NCBI RefSeq assembly: GCF_021869535.1
Contig: NW_026262712.1
Coordinates: 66,310,100 to 66,374,099 of the forward strand
Origin: Mytilus californianus
Taxonomy: Eukaryota; Mollusca; Bivalvia; Mytilida; Mytilidae
Length of the DNA stretch: 64,000 nucleotides
Reading direction: 5' to 3'
The notes below the pieces were generated by a model. That model was not told the origin of the DNA, did not search any database, and saw only the letters and a program-made list of their open reading frames with translations. Position 1 is the first letter of the stretch, and every line of letters begins with the position of its first letter. Below, one piece after another: positions 22,579 to 34,168 of this stretch. The translations under genes and the position numbers were made by a program.

Positions 22579-22840
22579 TCAGTCCCCGAGTGTATCATCA
22601 GCTCAGTAGTCAGTACTTCGGTACTGACATGACTTATAATAAACTTTTCTTAAGTTGTCCGTTTATGAATTTTGAAATTATAAATAAACTGAGGTGTAGA
22701 CTCCCTTAGTCAGAGTTGACCTGAGATGAATTTGGCTATTTTTTTTAGGTTTTTTTTAGTCTTATAGCTCTTCAACTGTTTCAGTTCTTGTACATTCTTC
22801 GCTTTCAAATGTTCGACTTTGAGCGTTCCTGATGAAGGTA
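22579..22840 (+). repeat. Hammerhead-type repeat, right fragment
   Basis: Resumes with CCCCGAGTGTATCATCAGCTC, then a UUCG hairpin, then CTCCCTTAGTCAGAGTTGAC and TTTGAGCGTTCCTGATGAAG. The last phrase resembles a hammerhead box (CTGATGA) after a GCGT stem I strand. Confidence 0.55.
22609..22628 (+). ncRNA. cUUCGg-capped hairpin
   Basis: GTCAGTAC-TTCG-GTACTGAC is a perfect 8-bp stem closed by the extra-stable C(UUCG)G tetraloop. It lies inside the hammerhead-type repeat. Confidence 0.55.
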
Positions 22841-23254
22841 TTTTAATTTTTTTAAGAAAATCGGCTGTTCATCACTATTATTTTTATTGCAAAATACAAA
22901 AACTGTGTTGGCCCTTCTAAAATTTTGGGGGTTCAAACCTTTCAGATCACCACTTTTTAAGAACACAGAATCAAAAACATTGTTATCATATTAATACATT
23001 CTGTACAACTTATATGTCTCATGGCCTGCGTTTACCTGTTAATTTGCGCAAATGAAAAAAAAATATTGGCGCAAATGAAAAAAAAATATTGGCGCAAATG
23101 AAAAAGAAAATTGGCGCATATGAAAACAATCATTTGCGCAAATGCAAAACGCCGCTTTAGTTAGTAGTTCCGTTTCATTGATTTGTGATGAATCCGGCAA
23201 TCAAAGTGTATTCATTCCGAAAGTTCGTCCAAGTTAAATCAAAATATAGGCTTT

Positions 23255-24000
23255 AAACGTGTGTGGTATTAAAATTAAAATTCCCTGATAAGGAAAAAAT
23301 GTGCACATTTCGATATATTGAGTCCAAGCTTGACAACCTGGACGAAGTTGAGTTCTCAAATTTTGTAAAATTACCACCTTTAAGTAAAAAACGTACAAAG
23401 CATAAATCTGGTGGCATAGAAGTCTCTGTAAAAATCTTTTTATATCGAATATTATTAAAGTTCTTGAAAGCGCATATTTTGTATGAGTCTGTTTTATTGC
23501 ATGTGTGCATGTTATATACTCCTAGAAAGCAGTTTTTATAGCTCCATTTACATTTTCGATGTTATCGAAGCTGAACTTTTGAAATACACAGTCTACAAAA
23601 CCTGAAAGGTCTGCTTTCTAGACGACTTTAACGCGCATACCAGAAAAAAATGTTATATAAATCACTATGTTGGTGAATTTTTTCAACTTGACAATGAAAT
23701 TAAACATAGTTTTGAATTTGTATACTTAGATGCATTAGGTATTTGTACTAAACATACGTGCTAGTCTGGATATGATAATTATGGAAATAAATTATAACTG
23801 TTATGTAAAGATTTAAAATTATTAAATTATAGAGTGTTCAAAGATAAAAATATTGACGCACTTACTTGTAAAGAATCCTCTATAATAGACTATTGTGATA
23901 TGTCTCCTGAATTATTTACAAATGTTATGGATTTTAAAATTCTTCCTTAAGATCCAATGTTGCGATAGATCTGAATTTTATCGGATTTGGATCATATGTC
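23255..24000 (+). pseudogene. LINE endonuclease fragment
   Basis: In changing frames the plus strand reads ESKLDNLDEVEF, KRTKHKSGGIEVSVK, FLDDFNAHTRK (the GDFNART motif of APE endonucleases), LCKDLKLLNYRVF and SSIIDYCDMSPELF. This order is the APE-type endonuclease of a non-LTR element. It may derive from the same kind of LINE as the RT relic at 540-1650. No RT follows. Confidence 0.7.
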
Positions 24001-24919
24001 GTTTTTAGTCTATCTCCAGATATACGTCAAGGTATATGATACAATTTCATACATTTTTTATTGACCAACCTCTATTTGGCACTGAGTCAAAATTTTTAAG
24101 TTTCATAATTCTGAAAGTTTTTTTTGTAAAGTTAATTAATTTTAAAATACCTCTTGAAATAATTACTGTTCAAATTAATCTGAGGTAGAACATTGATATT
24201 ATCACATATTTTTCAAAAAGCTTTTAATAATGATTTCAGTACAGATTATAATTAAACATTAAATGGAAGCAATGTAACTACATTGGTATTCTTTATTCAT
24301 TATTCTATTAGTTTCATAATATTGCAAAAATACTTAAGTTGAATATATACACCCTCTCCCGACAACAAAAAAAGACACATGAAATCCAAATGAAAGTAAA
24401 AATGAATGAAATTTTCACGTTTGGTTATAAAATTGTTACTTCTGTACATGTCAATAACTGTAGACTAAGAGGGTTTATCATTTGTTTTTCTCACTTTTCT
24501 CAGTGTAGAGGATCACAATGCTCAAATTTTCAGAACATTTTTTGTTAGATCTTTCTATTAGTTTCCGCATAAATCACTTCTTCAAAATGAAGCACCGCAT
24601 AATACAAAAAATATTTTAATATGCAAAATATAAAAAGGAAATGATAAAAGATACAAAAAGTTGATAGAGTGATACTGTAAACAGCAAAAATGATCAGCAA
24701 TACAAGATAGGCAAAACATATATTTTGGTCATGAATTATATACAGTCTATTGTGTTTGAGAGTGAACATTGTTGAAGATGCACATATGTTCAGGTGAGCC
24801 ACACAAGCTCCTTAAAGCCTCTAGTTTAAGTAATTAAGTTGGATAAACAGTGGGGAAATATTCATAATCAATATCATCTAACTATACAGACACATAACAT
24901 ACCGCAAACTATAAATATC

Positions 24920-25135
24920 TTAAAATGTCCTGTACCAAGTCAGGAATATGGCAATTGTTATAAAATAGTTCTTTTCTATGTATGTTGACGTTTTTTTTTA
25001 TAGCAGTTCAGTGTTTCTGTTGTTTCGTTGTTTTTCTCTTATAGTTGATCTGTTTCCCTCGGTTTTGGTTTGTGACCCGGATTTGTTTAAGTTAAATAGA
25101 TTTATGACTACTGAACAGAGGTATACAACAACCTC
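24920..25135 (+). mobile_element. PLE 3'UTR fragment
   Basis: Begins with CCTGTACCAAGTCAGGAATA, the box shared by all PLE tails in this window, and continues with ATAGTTGATCTGTTTCCCTC and GTGACCCGGATTTG. No coding sequence. Confidence 0.55.
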
Positions 25136-26547
25136 TTTTATACGTTATAAAAGTCCATTACCGATGATAATTAGCCAATTGTAGGCAAATAACGTATTTT
25201 AATAAATAGGTTTAATCATGGATTCAAATAAGTTTTAGACAAAAAGAACTGTTCTTATAATAAATATTTTTGGGGTATTTTTATCTACGCAAACAAATAT
25301 GAGCTGACAGGTTTACTTATTTCTCTGAATAAATCAAATAATAAGTGCATGAAATCTTAAATTTATTGTCTATCTGAGTTTTGAACATCTCTTCAGTTAA
25401 GTATTCAAAAAAATGTAGGACTTTTTTTACTTTTTATAGAATACATGTATATAACTCCTATATGCCTATAATAATGTTGTTGTTTTTTCCATACATGGGG
25501 TTAAGATAAGAAAAAAAGGGTTCAAGAAATGAGATGAGGTCAGATTTGGAACAAATAATTGTCAAAGCGAGGGGCTGACATGAAAAAGGGGTTCTAGAAT
25601 GATTTCCGTCGTGAGTTAAACTTCCGAAAATTGGAAATTCTATCCCCACAGTCACTGACCGCTCTCTTGGTCCGCCAATTGAGGTGAAGGAGGAAAGAAA
25701 ATCAAGAAGAGAAAGTTGTTCATGTAGTAAAGGGGCAGGCCTGCGTTTCGCAAAACTTCTCCTAAAATTGATCACAAGTATACTGAATTATATACAACTT
25801 AAAGTACGACCAATTTTAGTTGTTATATTTTGTTTTAAACGCAGGCAAGTTCTACAATTGTAAATATTTATTTTTACCTGACTGACTATTATTAGTTTTA
25901 ATTGTTTGCTTTTAAGTATCCACTTTTTCGCTCCATGAGCCTCTAAATATAATTACCTATCCTTAAATTTTCTTGTTCATCTGTTTTCGAAAATCCGTAA
26001 TTCACACAGACACTGATCTTATTCTAGATAATGTCGACGGACGTTTCCTGAAAACGAAAGTGAAAAAAGTAAAGACAGCTGGCAGACACAAACAAATGTG
26101 AATATGTATGTAACTGGTCTAATTGATTTACATGTCAATTATTTGATATGAATTGGCTTATAATCTTAAAGTACCTGATCATAAATGTTTGTCATGGTTG
26201 CTTCGATACGAATGCCAGCTTATCAGGAAGTTGAATAGTCATTTGAGTTTTTTATCATTATAAATCAATGAATATATAGTAGAATATGGCGGTCTGTTTT
26301 GGATTTAAATGTCATTAGTTTCCGCCCAATTTCAAATTACGGCACTTGCAGTCTCATTTAGCATTAAAGTCATAAACACAACATGGTTAATTTACATAAA
26401 GAATTCAAACATATGGTAAATTTTGCACAATGTACCATGCTCGTTCTACTTTCATCCATACGACTTTTAATTACAGTTACAGTTGTATACCATATGTCAA
26501 GCTAAACATTAAAAAAATCAATTTAACAAAGATTACCAAACATCTAT

Positions 26548-28182
26548 GAAAGCTGAGAATGATCATTCAATTTTTAAAATTCAAAATTCAAAATTCAAAA
26601 ATCTATCATGTTTCCTCGCGCTAACGAAACCCAACCAGATCGCACTCGAATATATTACTGAAAGCTATTTTATAAATGTTAAGAACACGAACGCGTTAAA
26701 ACAAGACAAAGGGTCCATAGAAATTTCAAATGGATGTATTCACCTTTACCATTCGAAACCATTGGCAAAACAGTGTCCTTGCAAGCAGCAACCCTCTATC
26801 AAGAAAATTGAACAAGCAACGCAAGCCCAATTATATCGTATCGTATGGTATTGTGATATATATTCAATGTACAGGCGCAGCTGGAATGTAGCTTCACTGA
26901 AATGGAAGGTTAACAATGGGAAAACTGAAATCATCGCTTTTTCGTAAAGTTTAGATGTCAACGGACCCTCGTTGTCAATTCCTGAATGTAATACAGACTT
27001 ACCTGTACCTGTGGTATCGTTATCTTAGGTTCATTGATACAGATTTAGAATAACCTAAGTCGACGAACGCTGAGTTATTCAGCTATGTAGCGAATCAGAA
27101 GTAAAGTTAAGATGAATCCCAGTTATTTTCATTTTAATTGAGAAGCTCTTGATTAAAGTCTGTCTCATAATAAAATAAGTGCTTTTCTGATTATTTTTAT
27201 TTTTGACTGGTGTATAGAAATATAGTCTCCCTTAGTCTTTCATCCGATCGGGGGCAGTAAAACGCATGTCTAATCAGGTCATTTTTGTTGTACGGGACGT
27301 ATTAATTCGCAGTCACACCCAGTCATATTGGAGACGATTAATCCCATGTCTCGTGTAGAGAGAATGACACGCTCTCTGCACATTTATAACCCTTGCAACA
27401 TCTTTTTAGGTGTAATTGTGCAAGGGCATTCAGTTTTACCATTGTTCGTCTTTGCTGGACTGGGCATTTCGAAAAGGTACCAAATTTAAGCTTCATAATA
27501 TAATGAAATATGTAGTAAGCTCCGTGTATTTACCAAACACTGCGGATTTAAAGTGCACCTGGTTCCCCCTAAAGATACAAACAAAAATGTGTAATAAATG
27601 TGTAAAAAGGTAGCTTTACAGCCAATTTTGCGTCACAAGGAGATCCACTAATTCCTAATTCTAAAGAGCGGCCCCCTATCTAACATCAAAGCATTGATCC
27701 ACGTCTGACCTGTGACCTTTAAAAATGTTTAGATGTAATTTTAAAACGTGACCTTCTGGTGACTGATATATGCTATACATGTAATGTGAATTGTGCCTTG
27801 CATGTTGACATCTTATCGCTCTAGAATAGTCTATCACTGAGTGACTTAGGGTATTCTACGGGGGGAAATCTACACATTTTAAATGATTCTCAAGTTATGA
27901 ACTGTGGAAAAACATGACACATTTGGAAAGAATTGAAGTAACACCCAATCTACACCTCTACCAGAGTATAAATGATGAAAAAAATATCACTAAGTCTTGT
28001 CTATGCACGCTTATATTATCAATCTACGGTATATATAAGATTAATTGATAAGATTAAGATATTATTTATAGTGTTTGGATTTCAAATGCAATAAAGCAGG
28101 ATTATCTTTCTTGACTTGCGAGTTTTGAATTTTGAATTTTGAATTTTGAATCTTGAATTATGAATGATCCTTCTCGGCTTTC
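26548..28182. mobile_element. Element with microsatellite-bearing inverted repeats
   Basis: GAAAGCTGAGAATGATCATT followed by (AAAATTC)n at 26548-26605 is mirrored by (TTTTGAA)n and GAATGATCCTTCTCGGCTTT at 28121-28182. The inside (1.5 kb) contains a LINE 5'-end scrap and no transposase. Confidence 0.6.
27353..27440 (+). mobile_element. Scrap of the 2A-LINE 5' end
   Basis: Repeats the GTGTAGAGAG...CTCTCTGCAC hairpin and the following AACCCTTGCAAC...GTGCAAGG text that precedes ORF1 of the LINE at 19500. It is in the opposite orientation to that LINE. Confidence 0.6.
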
Positions 28183-29032
28183 GTAAATATCAGTCAGACG
28201 CGTAGCAACCCGTATGCAAAAACGCAGTATAGCGTACACAACGAAAATTTTACCAAATTAAAATATGGTAAATCTAGTAAGAATAAAACTAAAGTAATAA
28301 ATTAAATTAAAAACTATTATACAAACATGTAAATAATCACTTTGTAGCTATATTCCGGTCCTGAAATTACCTTTCATTTACGGAACCAGCATTGTGATTA
28401 TGTTGCTGATGCAAACAGTTAACAAGGTCCTCGAGGTGTCAGAAAACAATTATTTGCCTCCTTACCCAGTCCTGGCATCTTTTCTGAAGATTTCAAAATA
28501 ACTAACGAAATAAAATATGACGTTCTAAAGAGACCATGGACAACGATTAATTCTCATGATTTTCCTGTGAGGTATGGATAGTCTTAATTACATACATCGT
28601 CATATAACAGATTTTTTAAACAGTTCAGTCAGACTTTATAAGTTTGACGGGAGTGGTAAATGGTGATTTTCGTGTATCGTGTTTGCCTCGTTTTTAAAAT
28701 TTTAATTGACGATCAATGTGTTTTTACATTTTTTTTATTTTTACGTTCGGTTGTGCAAGATGGATGCCTCGTTCAAAGTATTCCCCCAACTTAATTATAC
28801 GTGCTTCAAAAGATTAAAAGCGCTTATTTTTCCATGCTTCGAGATTTACAGTGCTTGTTTTCCGTGCTTGGTAAAATTAGAAGACTGTCGTTTTGGAAGT
28901 TAATAAAAAGAAATCGGAAAAAATTTAATGATTTTCCTTATAGATTTCGCGACTTCAAACGTATATATTATATACTTGCCAGTTAAAGGTTTCCAACCGA
29001 TGATATGCGTTCGTTATAGTAATTTTTGTCGA

Positions 29033-29790
29033 GCCTGCGACATCTGTCACAGAAAGCTCGACATAGGGATATGTTCCGGCGGCGGCGGCGGCGGCGGCGT
29101 TAATTAACTTCTTGAAAGCTTTATGTTTTAGAAGCTGGAAAACCTGGAGGCTTCATACTTTGTATATAGATGCCTTATGTTATGAAATTTCCGTCTGTCA
29201 TATGTCCATGGTCCTTGACCTCATTTTCATGGTTCAGTGACTACTTGAAAAAAAAAGTGAAGATTTTTTTGTAATGTTAATTTCTCTCTAATTATGAGTA
29301 ATAGGATAACTATATTTAGTATTTGCGTACCTTGCAAGGTCCTCATGCCTGTCAGATAGTTTTCATCTGACCTCGACCTCATTTCATGGATCGGTGAACA
29401 AGGTTAATTTTTCCTGGTCAAGTCCATATATTAGATACTATAAGCAATAGGTCTACTATATTTGGTGTATGGAATGATTGTAAGGTCTAATGTCCAATTG
29501 GCAGGTGTCATCTGACCTTGCCCTCATTTTCATGGTTCAGTGGTTAATGTTAAGTTTTTTGTGGTTTGGTCTTTATTTTTATACTACAATTACTACTATG
29601 CAATAGGTCAACTATATTTGGTGTATGGAAATATTTAACGATGAACATGACAGTCTGGCAGATTTTATTGTACCTTGACCTCTATTTCACGGTTCATTGC
29701 TCAGTGTTAAGTTTTTATGTTTTTTAGATACTATAAGCAATAGGTCAACTATATTTGGTGTATGGAATGATTGTAAGGTGTATATTTATA
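29033..29790. repeat. Hairpin-headed tandem repeat element with (GGC)n
   Basis: Starts with GTCGAGC...GCTCGAC (29033-29065, 7-bp stem), then about seven GGC triplets (29080-29098). About four diverged units of roughly 160 bp follow. Unit phrases are GACCTCATTTTCATGGTTCA, CAATAGGTCAACTATATTTG and GTGTATGGAATGATTGTAAG. A related, shorter block lies at 51870-52080. Confidence 0.8.
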
Positions 29791-30009
29791 TTTATTTAGG
29801 ACTATCAACATAAAATTAATTGTCAGTAAAGTTGATGTCCTAACTTTACGAAAAATACTCTTTCGAAAACCATAGCCCTTGCCTTAAATGGATACTTGTC
29901 TCATTGCGATATTACCAAAAATGGTTTTTATATTAAGACAAAAAAAGCAACAATAAAGAACTTTTACTGTTCCCTTCAGTTTAAAAAAAGACTGTGATTA
30001 GAAGATTTC

Positions 30010-30312
30010 GTGTCATTTGAATGGATCAAGAAATACATTATTATTCTTGTATGTTTGTAGACGAGAAAATAGTCAATTATCAGATCTGCTTTTATATTTT
30101 GGTGAACGATCTTTAGCTATTAAACCAGGTCTAATCCACCATTTTCTACATAAGAAAATACCTGTACCAAGTCAGGAATATGACAGTTGTTATCCATTCG
30201 TTTGATGTGTTTGAGCTTTTGATTTTGCCATTTGCTTAAGGACTTTCCGTTTAGAATTTTCCTCGGAGTTCGGTATTTTTGTTATTTTACTTTTTTCTTA
30301 AAAGTTGTCATC
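30010..30312 (+). mobile_element. PLE 3' end fragment (family 3)
   Basis: Collinear with the reverse complement of 39375-39580, which is the 3'UTR of the RT at 39.95-40.72 kb. Shared phrases are ATTAAACCAGGTCTAATCCA, CCTGTACCAAGTCAGGAATA and GACTTTCCGTTTAGAATTTT. No RT motif remains. Confidence 0.65.
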
Positions 30313-30330
30313 TTAGCTATAAATTGATCC

Positions 30331-30432
30331 AATCTGATTAAAATTCTGATCCATATTAACTCGCGTGCTTGTATATATACAATCATCTCATATAAGTATA
30401 ACGAAATCGGAGAACTATTTTTAATTAGATTG
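30331..30432. mobile_element. Hairpin MITE, diverged copy
   Basis: CAATCTGATTAAAATTCTGA at the left and TATAACGAAATCGGAGAAC...TTAATTAGATTG at the right match the ends of the two better copies at 33109 and 33588. Confidence 0.55.
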
Positions 30433-32435
30433 AAAATGATCGTTCATAAATAATTAAAAATCCAGGGTAAGTAAAAGTAAAACTGTAATACTAGTATCCT
30501 TATTTTTTCTTCGATCTTGAATTCAACACACAAAAAAAAAAACATTATCTTCTAGGTAAAGAAATTTTGTTTTTCGTATGCGTATTATAGGATCTCGAAC
30601 TAATTAGTCCCGCATTACTGCTTGGTAGTAATTTTATTCTCTGCCTGAAACAAAACTATAGAGTTAAACAAATGTTTCTCTCATCATGTGCTAAATATTG
30701 ATAAAGTTAAAAATGGTGATGTTATATATCAGAATCTATTAAGCACGATTATTACCGACCATGGGAAAAATTCAGATGGTTTAATTGACTCCTTTGAAGA
30801 CTACACTTAACACAGAATGAACACATAACAATTAGTAACTACGTGTACACACCCAAACGAATTGTAAATATGTCATTTAGATAAATTCGCATAAATCTCA
30901 AGGTGTGTTTTTCATTTTCAATCTCAGTATTTTAAATTTTGTTTTGAATCTCAATGTGCAATTTGTAAATCTCAGTGTGTTTATGTTTTAGTTTTTCCAC
31001 TTTTAATTTAGTGTAGTTTTTATATAAATATGTCCCAAATATTGCTTAAACAGATATGACGACTTCAGCTTGTCATGTGTCCAATATCTGAGATGTGTTC
31101 AGCACATTAATACTATATATTGGACGTATCATGTGGGGATTTCCACGAGGCATAGGATGACAACAATGTGATAGTCTGGGGGAGGGGCAGCAGGATTTTC
31201 GGCGGATTAAATATTCAATAAGCATCGTTGCCGCGCATGCTTATTATTTATTTTTTTTCTTAACATTTTCACGTTTGTATACAATTATTTCCTGAATGTT
31301 GTGTTGCAGAATATTTATTGGCATCTTATCTTTGGCCAAACTATTTATTTTCTGTTCTCTTCTGTTGTGTGTCCAAAACTGGATGAGTCTAATATGGGGT
31401 CCATCCATATAACTAGCATGTGTGCATCAAACGTTAACTTTGTCCACATTTTAGCATGAAGCGCCTCTTCATACAAAATATACTTCGATCAACTCTTTCA
31501 CATTTGAATAAAAGTGCTAAAAGAAGCATTCAGCCATTAAATAAAAAATATCGATCTGCTCTTTACAATCTAAGTTGTCAATGGTCAATCTTGTATATAC
31601 AATATAAACCGAATCTATAAAAATCTAGTGGATATGATCTGCATTGGGAGAAAGGTGCCAAAAACTAACATTGTAAACGTTGGAAATGCTGTTTTAAAAA
31701 AATACGTTGCAACCTAAAACTTATTTTGTTAAGCCCAATGGCATTTCGGCTTAAGGCGAAGTGTACGTAATCAACTACTCCACAGATTTTTTTTAAATTT
31801 TACATGTGGATTCTGCTTGTAAAAATACATCAGACAATAAAATAAAAAAAGGGGGTAACCGTTTTCGTTTTTCAGATACAAGCTGTTGAAATTAACAGCA
31901 TGATACGCCAAAAATACAAAGGATATATAGGGAAAATCATAAAAATCGGCAGATGTTTTTACTTTATCAAGATTTTCTAATTCGTTGGTCCACAGAATTT
32001 TTTTAAAAATCGATATGAGATTCAAAAATGAACGACGAACCCATTGGTGCAAAGAAAATCCTTAGCAACCGTGCTAGTTTTCAAGCTATATCCTGTGGAA
32101 GTTTGATTTTTAGCGGAAAGAATAAAAAACATTCGGCGACGTTATTGATGTCTACTGTAACGTCATCACAATTTCTACTCTATAACGCTATTATACCGTA
32201 CAGTGTCGTAACAAAATCGTGAGTGTTTATAACCCATTTTCCTAATTATTGCAAATGCTCAAGCGTAATCAATAGATAAGGAAATAAACTGACTATTTTT
32301 GAAGGATATTTCTGCTGCCAAAATAAAAGCAAATTGGCAAATAAATATACTACAAGTGAAAGAAAGTTACTGTATAGACTTTTACTCCATCTTTTCTTAA
32401 TTAGACAGGGTTCCACATCTTTTTAAAAATGCTTG

Positions 32436-32572
32436 TATTTATAGCTGACTATGGGCTTTGATCATTGTTGAAGGCCGTACGGTGACCTATAGTTGTTAAT
32501 TTCTTGTCATTTGGACTCTTGTGGAGAGTTGTCTCATTGGCAATCATACCACATCTTCTTATTTTTATATTG
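32436..32572 (+). mobile_element. Naiad-type 3' terminal fragment
   Basis: ATAGCTGACTATGGGCTTTG, GAAGGCCGTACGGTGACC, GAGAGTTGTCTCATTGGCAA and CATACCACATCTTC match the end of the PLE tail at 22430-22578. Confidence 0.7.
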
Positions 32573-32621
32573 TATTGTTCTAATAATTATGAATCAAATA
32601 TCAAGTTTGAAATTGTCCCGA

Positions 32622-32930
32622 TTAACACAGCGTTGACAAAATGATTCTATACGTATTTAAATAATCGGTTATAATATTGGGATCGCGTATACACGTCTTT
32701 TTTAAAATCTTATTTCTGCATGTATTTATTTTTAAAAAAGTGAATATAATTTGCTGCATCTTTTCATGCTCACCATTTCCGGCGCTATTCAAGGTATTGC
32801 GCACAAAACCCATTTTATTTGTCAGGTTCACACACGTACACGTGACACAACTCTGCAATTTTATTTTAAAAATTTCCTGTCTAGATCGCTTTCCCTTTTC
32901 TTTAACTACACGACAAAGCATGATATAATG
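32622..32930. other. No recognised gene
   Basis: Open frames exist on both strands here, but they overlap each other antisense and have no recognisable motif. Confidence 0.3.
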
Positions 32931-33108
32931 TTTGCCGGAGATGTTAAGTAAAAAAGGAAATAATTTCTTGTACCATTATTTGTTAAATATCCACATGCAC
33001 AACTCCCAAAAAATAAGAAAACTGCATCTGCATATTATCTTGAGAATTTTTATGGCTGTAATAAGGCCAAAAGAAGAACCCGCATATGACTTTTAGCAAA
33101 GTAAAACA

Positions 33109-33217
33109 CAATCTAATTAAAATATAGATCTCGAATTTCGTTATACTACGTTATACTACATACGAGGTAGTATAACGTAGTATAACGAAATCCGAGATCT
33201 ATATTTCAATTAGATTG
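33109..33217. mobile_element. Hairpin MITE (copy A)
   Basis: CAATCTAATTAAAATATAGA begins a stem of about 50 bp that is closed by the inverse copy ending TTAGATTG at 33217. The apex has a tandem TTATACTACG motif. Almost perfectly self-complementary. Confidence 0.88.
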
Positions 33218-33254
33218 AGTAAAACAGATCGGAGATTTTGATATAACTTCCCGT

Positions 33255-33440
33255 AGCACAGATCATTCCCAGTGTTAGCCTTAGCATTGTGTATATTGTG
33301 TACAATGTATAATGCTATAGCATTGTGTATAGTGAAATGCTAAAGCTTTGTGCATAGTGATATGCTATAAATGTACTGGCGTAATACTATAAATGTACTG
33401 GTGTAATGCTATAAGAATGCACTAAGGGCGATGCTATACG
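33255..33440. repeat. Degenerate short tandem repeat
   Basis: Variants of AATGCTATA with CATTGTGTATAGTG or AATGTACTGGTGT recur every 20-30 bp. Confidence 0.55.
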
Positions 33441-33572
33441 AGTTTACCTAGTGTAGTGCCATACAAATTGTTCCTGTATATAATGCAAATGAATTGCAGT
33501 TTTGTTAATATAATATGAAAATAAGGAGATGTGGTATGATTGCAAATGAGACAACTATCTGCCACAGTTTAA

Positions 33573-34168
33573 GGTAGATCTGGTGTCAATCTAATTAAAA
33601 TATAGAACTCGGTATTCGTTATACTGCATACGATCGTATGCAGTATAACGAAATCCGAGTTCTATATTTTAATTAGATTGATCGGGTGTCTTTTTCTGAG
33701 CGTCCGTTCTTATCATGTTGCAAAAATACTTTTTTATTTTAAAAATATTTTACCAAGTATCATTTAATATACAACAAAATACCTAACACTTGAAATTTAA
33801 AGATTGAACTATGAAAAATTAAGTGTCGTAAAGGATATTTAAAATTTTTGGGGATTTTTTCAAGAAAATAAGGCCCGTGACCCCCTATTTTTATTTGATA
33901 TTTCTGAGTTATTTATGAAAAGCAATTATCTTATCGAATTTTAGCCAATTCTATCGTTTAATGTTTCCTCAATAAGGAAAACTTAAGTTTCCCCTATATT
34001 AACAATATAAAATAACCCAAATTTCGTTAATTTCAATGTGTTATTACGAAAAAACAAGGTCCGTGATCCCCAGTTTTTATATTAAAATTTGAAATTACAT
34101 TGACCCAGAAGTCTTTTACAGAAGTTTAAGAAAAATTTATCGTCCAACATTTAGACACCCCAGCTACC
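33573..34168. mobile_element. 596-bp TTAA-flanked element
   Basis: GGTAGATCTGGTGTC at the left end is inverted as GACACCCCAGCTACC at the right, with two mismatches. TTAA flanks both ends (33569-33572 and 34169-34172). The host sequence is an identifiable PLE tail, so the target duplication is well supported. It contains hairpin MITE copy B and no ORF. Confidence 0.7.
33588..33680. mobile_element. Hairpin MITE (copy B)
   Basis: The same ends as copy A (CAATCTAATTAAAATATAGA ... TTAGATTG). The stem is almost perfect, with apex ATACGATCGTAT. It sits inside the TTAA element. Confidence 0.88.

Larger units (their letters stand above)
21584..23159. mobile_element. Element with inverted repeats built from tandem units
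   Basis: The left end has TAAACGGCG followed by ATTTGCGCC-type units to 21690. The right end has, in inverse orientation, GGCGCAAATGAAAAAAAAA units (23043-23150) ending GCCGCTTTA. Each end therefore combines a GGCGCAAATG iteration with a matching tip. The inside holds hammerhead-type repeat sequence split by a Naiad tail. No transposase is visible, so it would be non-autonomous. Confidence 0.6.

Noticed and set aside
25458-25775. 105-residue minus-strand ORF
   Set aside because: No motif, no conserved neighbour and no splice signals that would support it.
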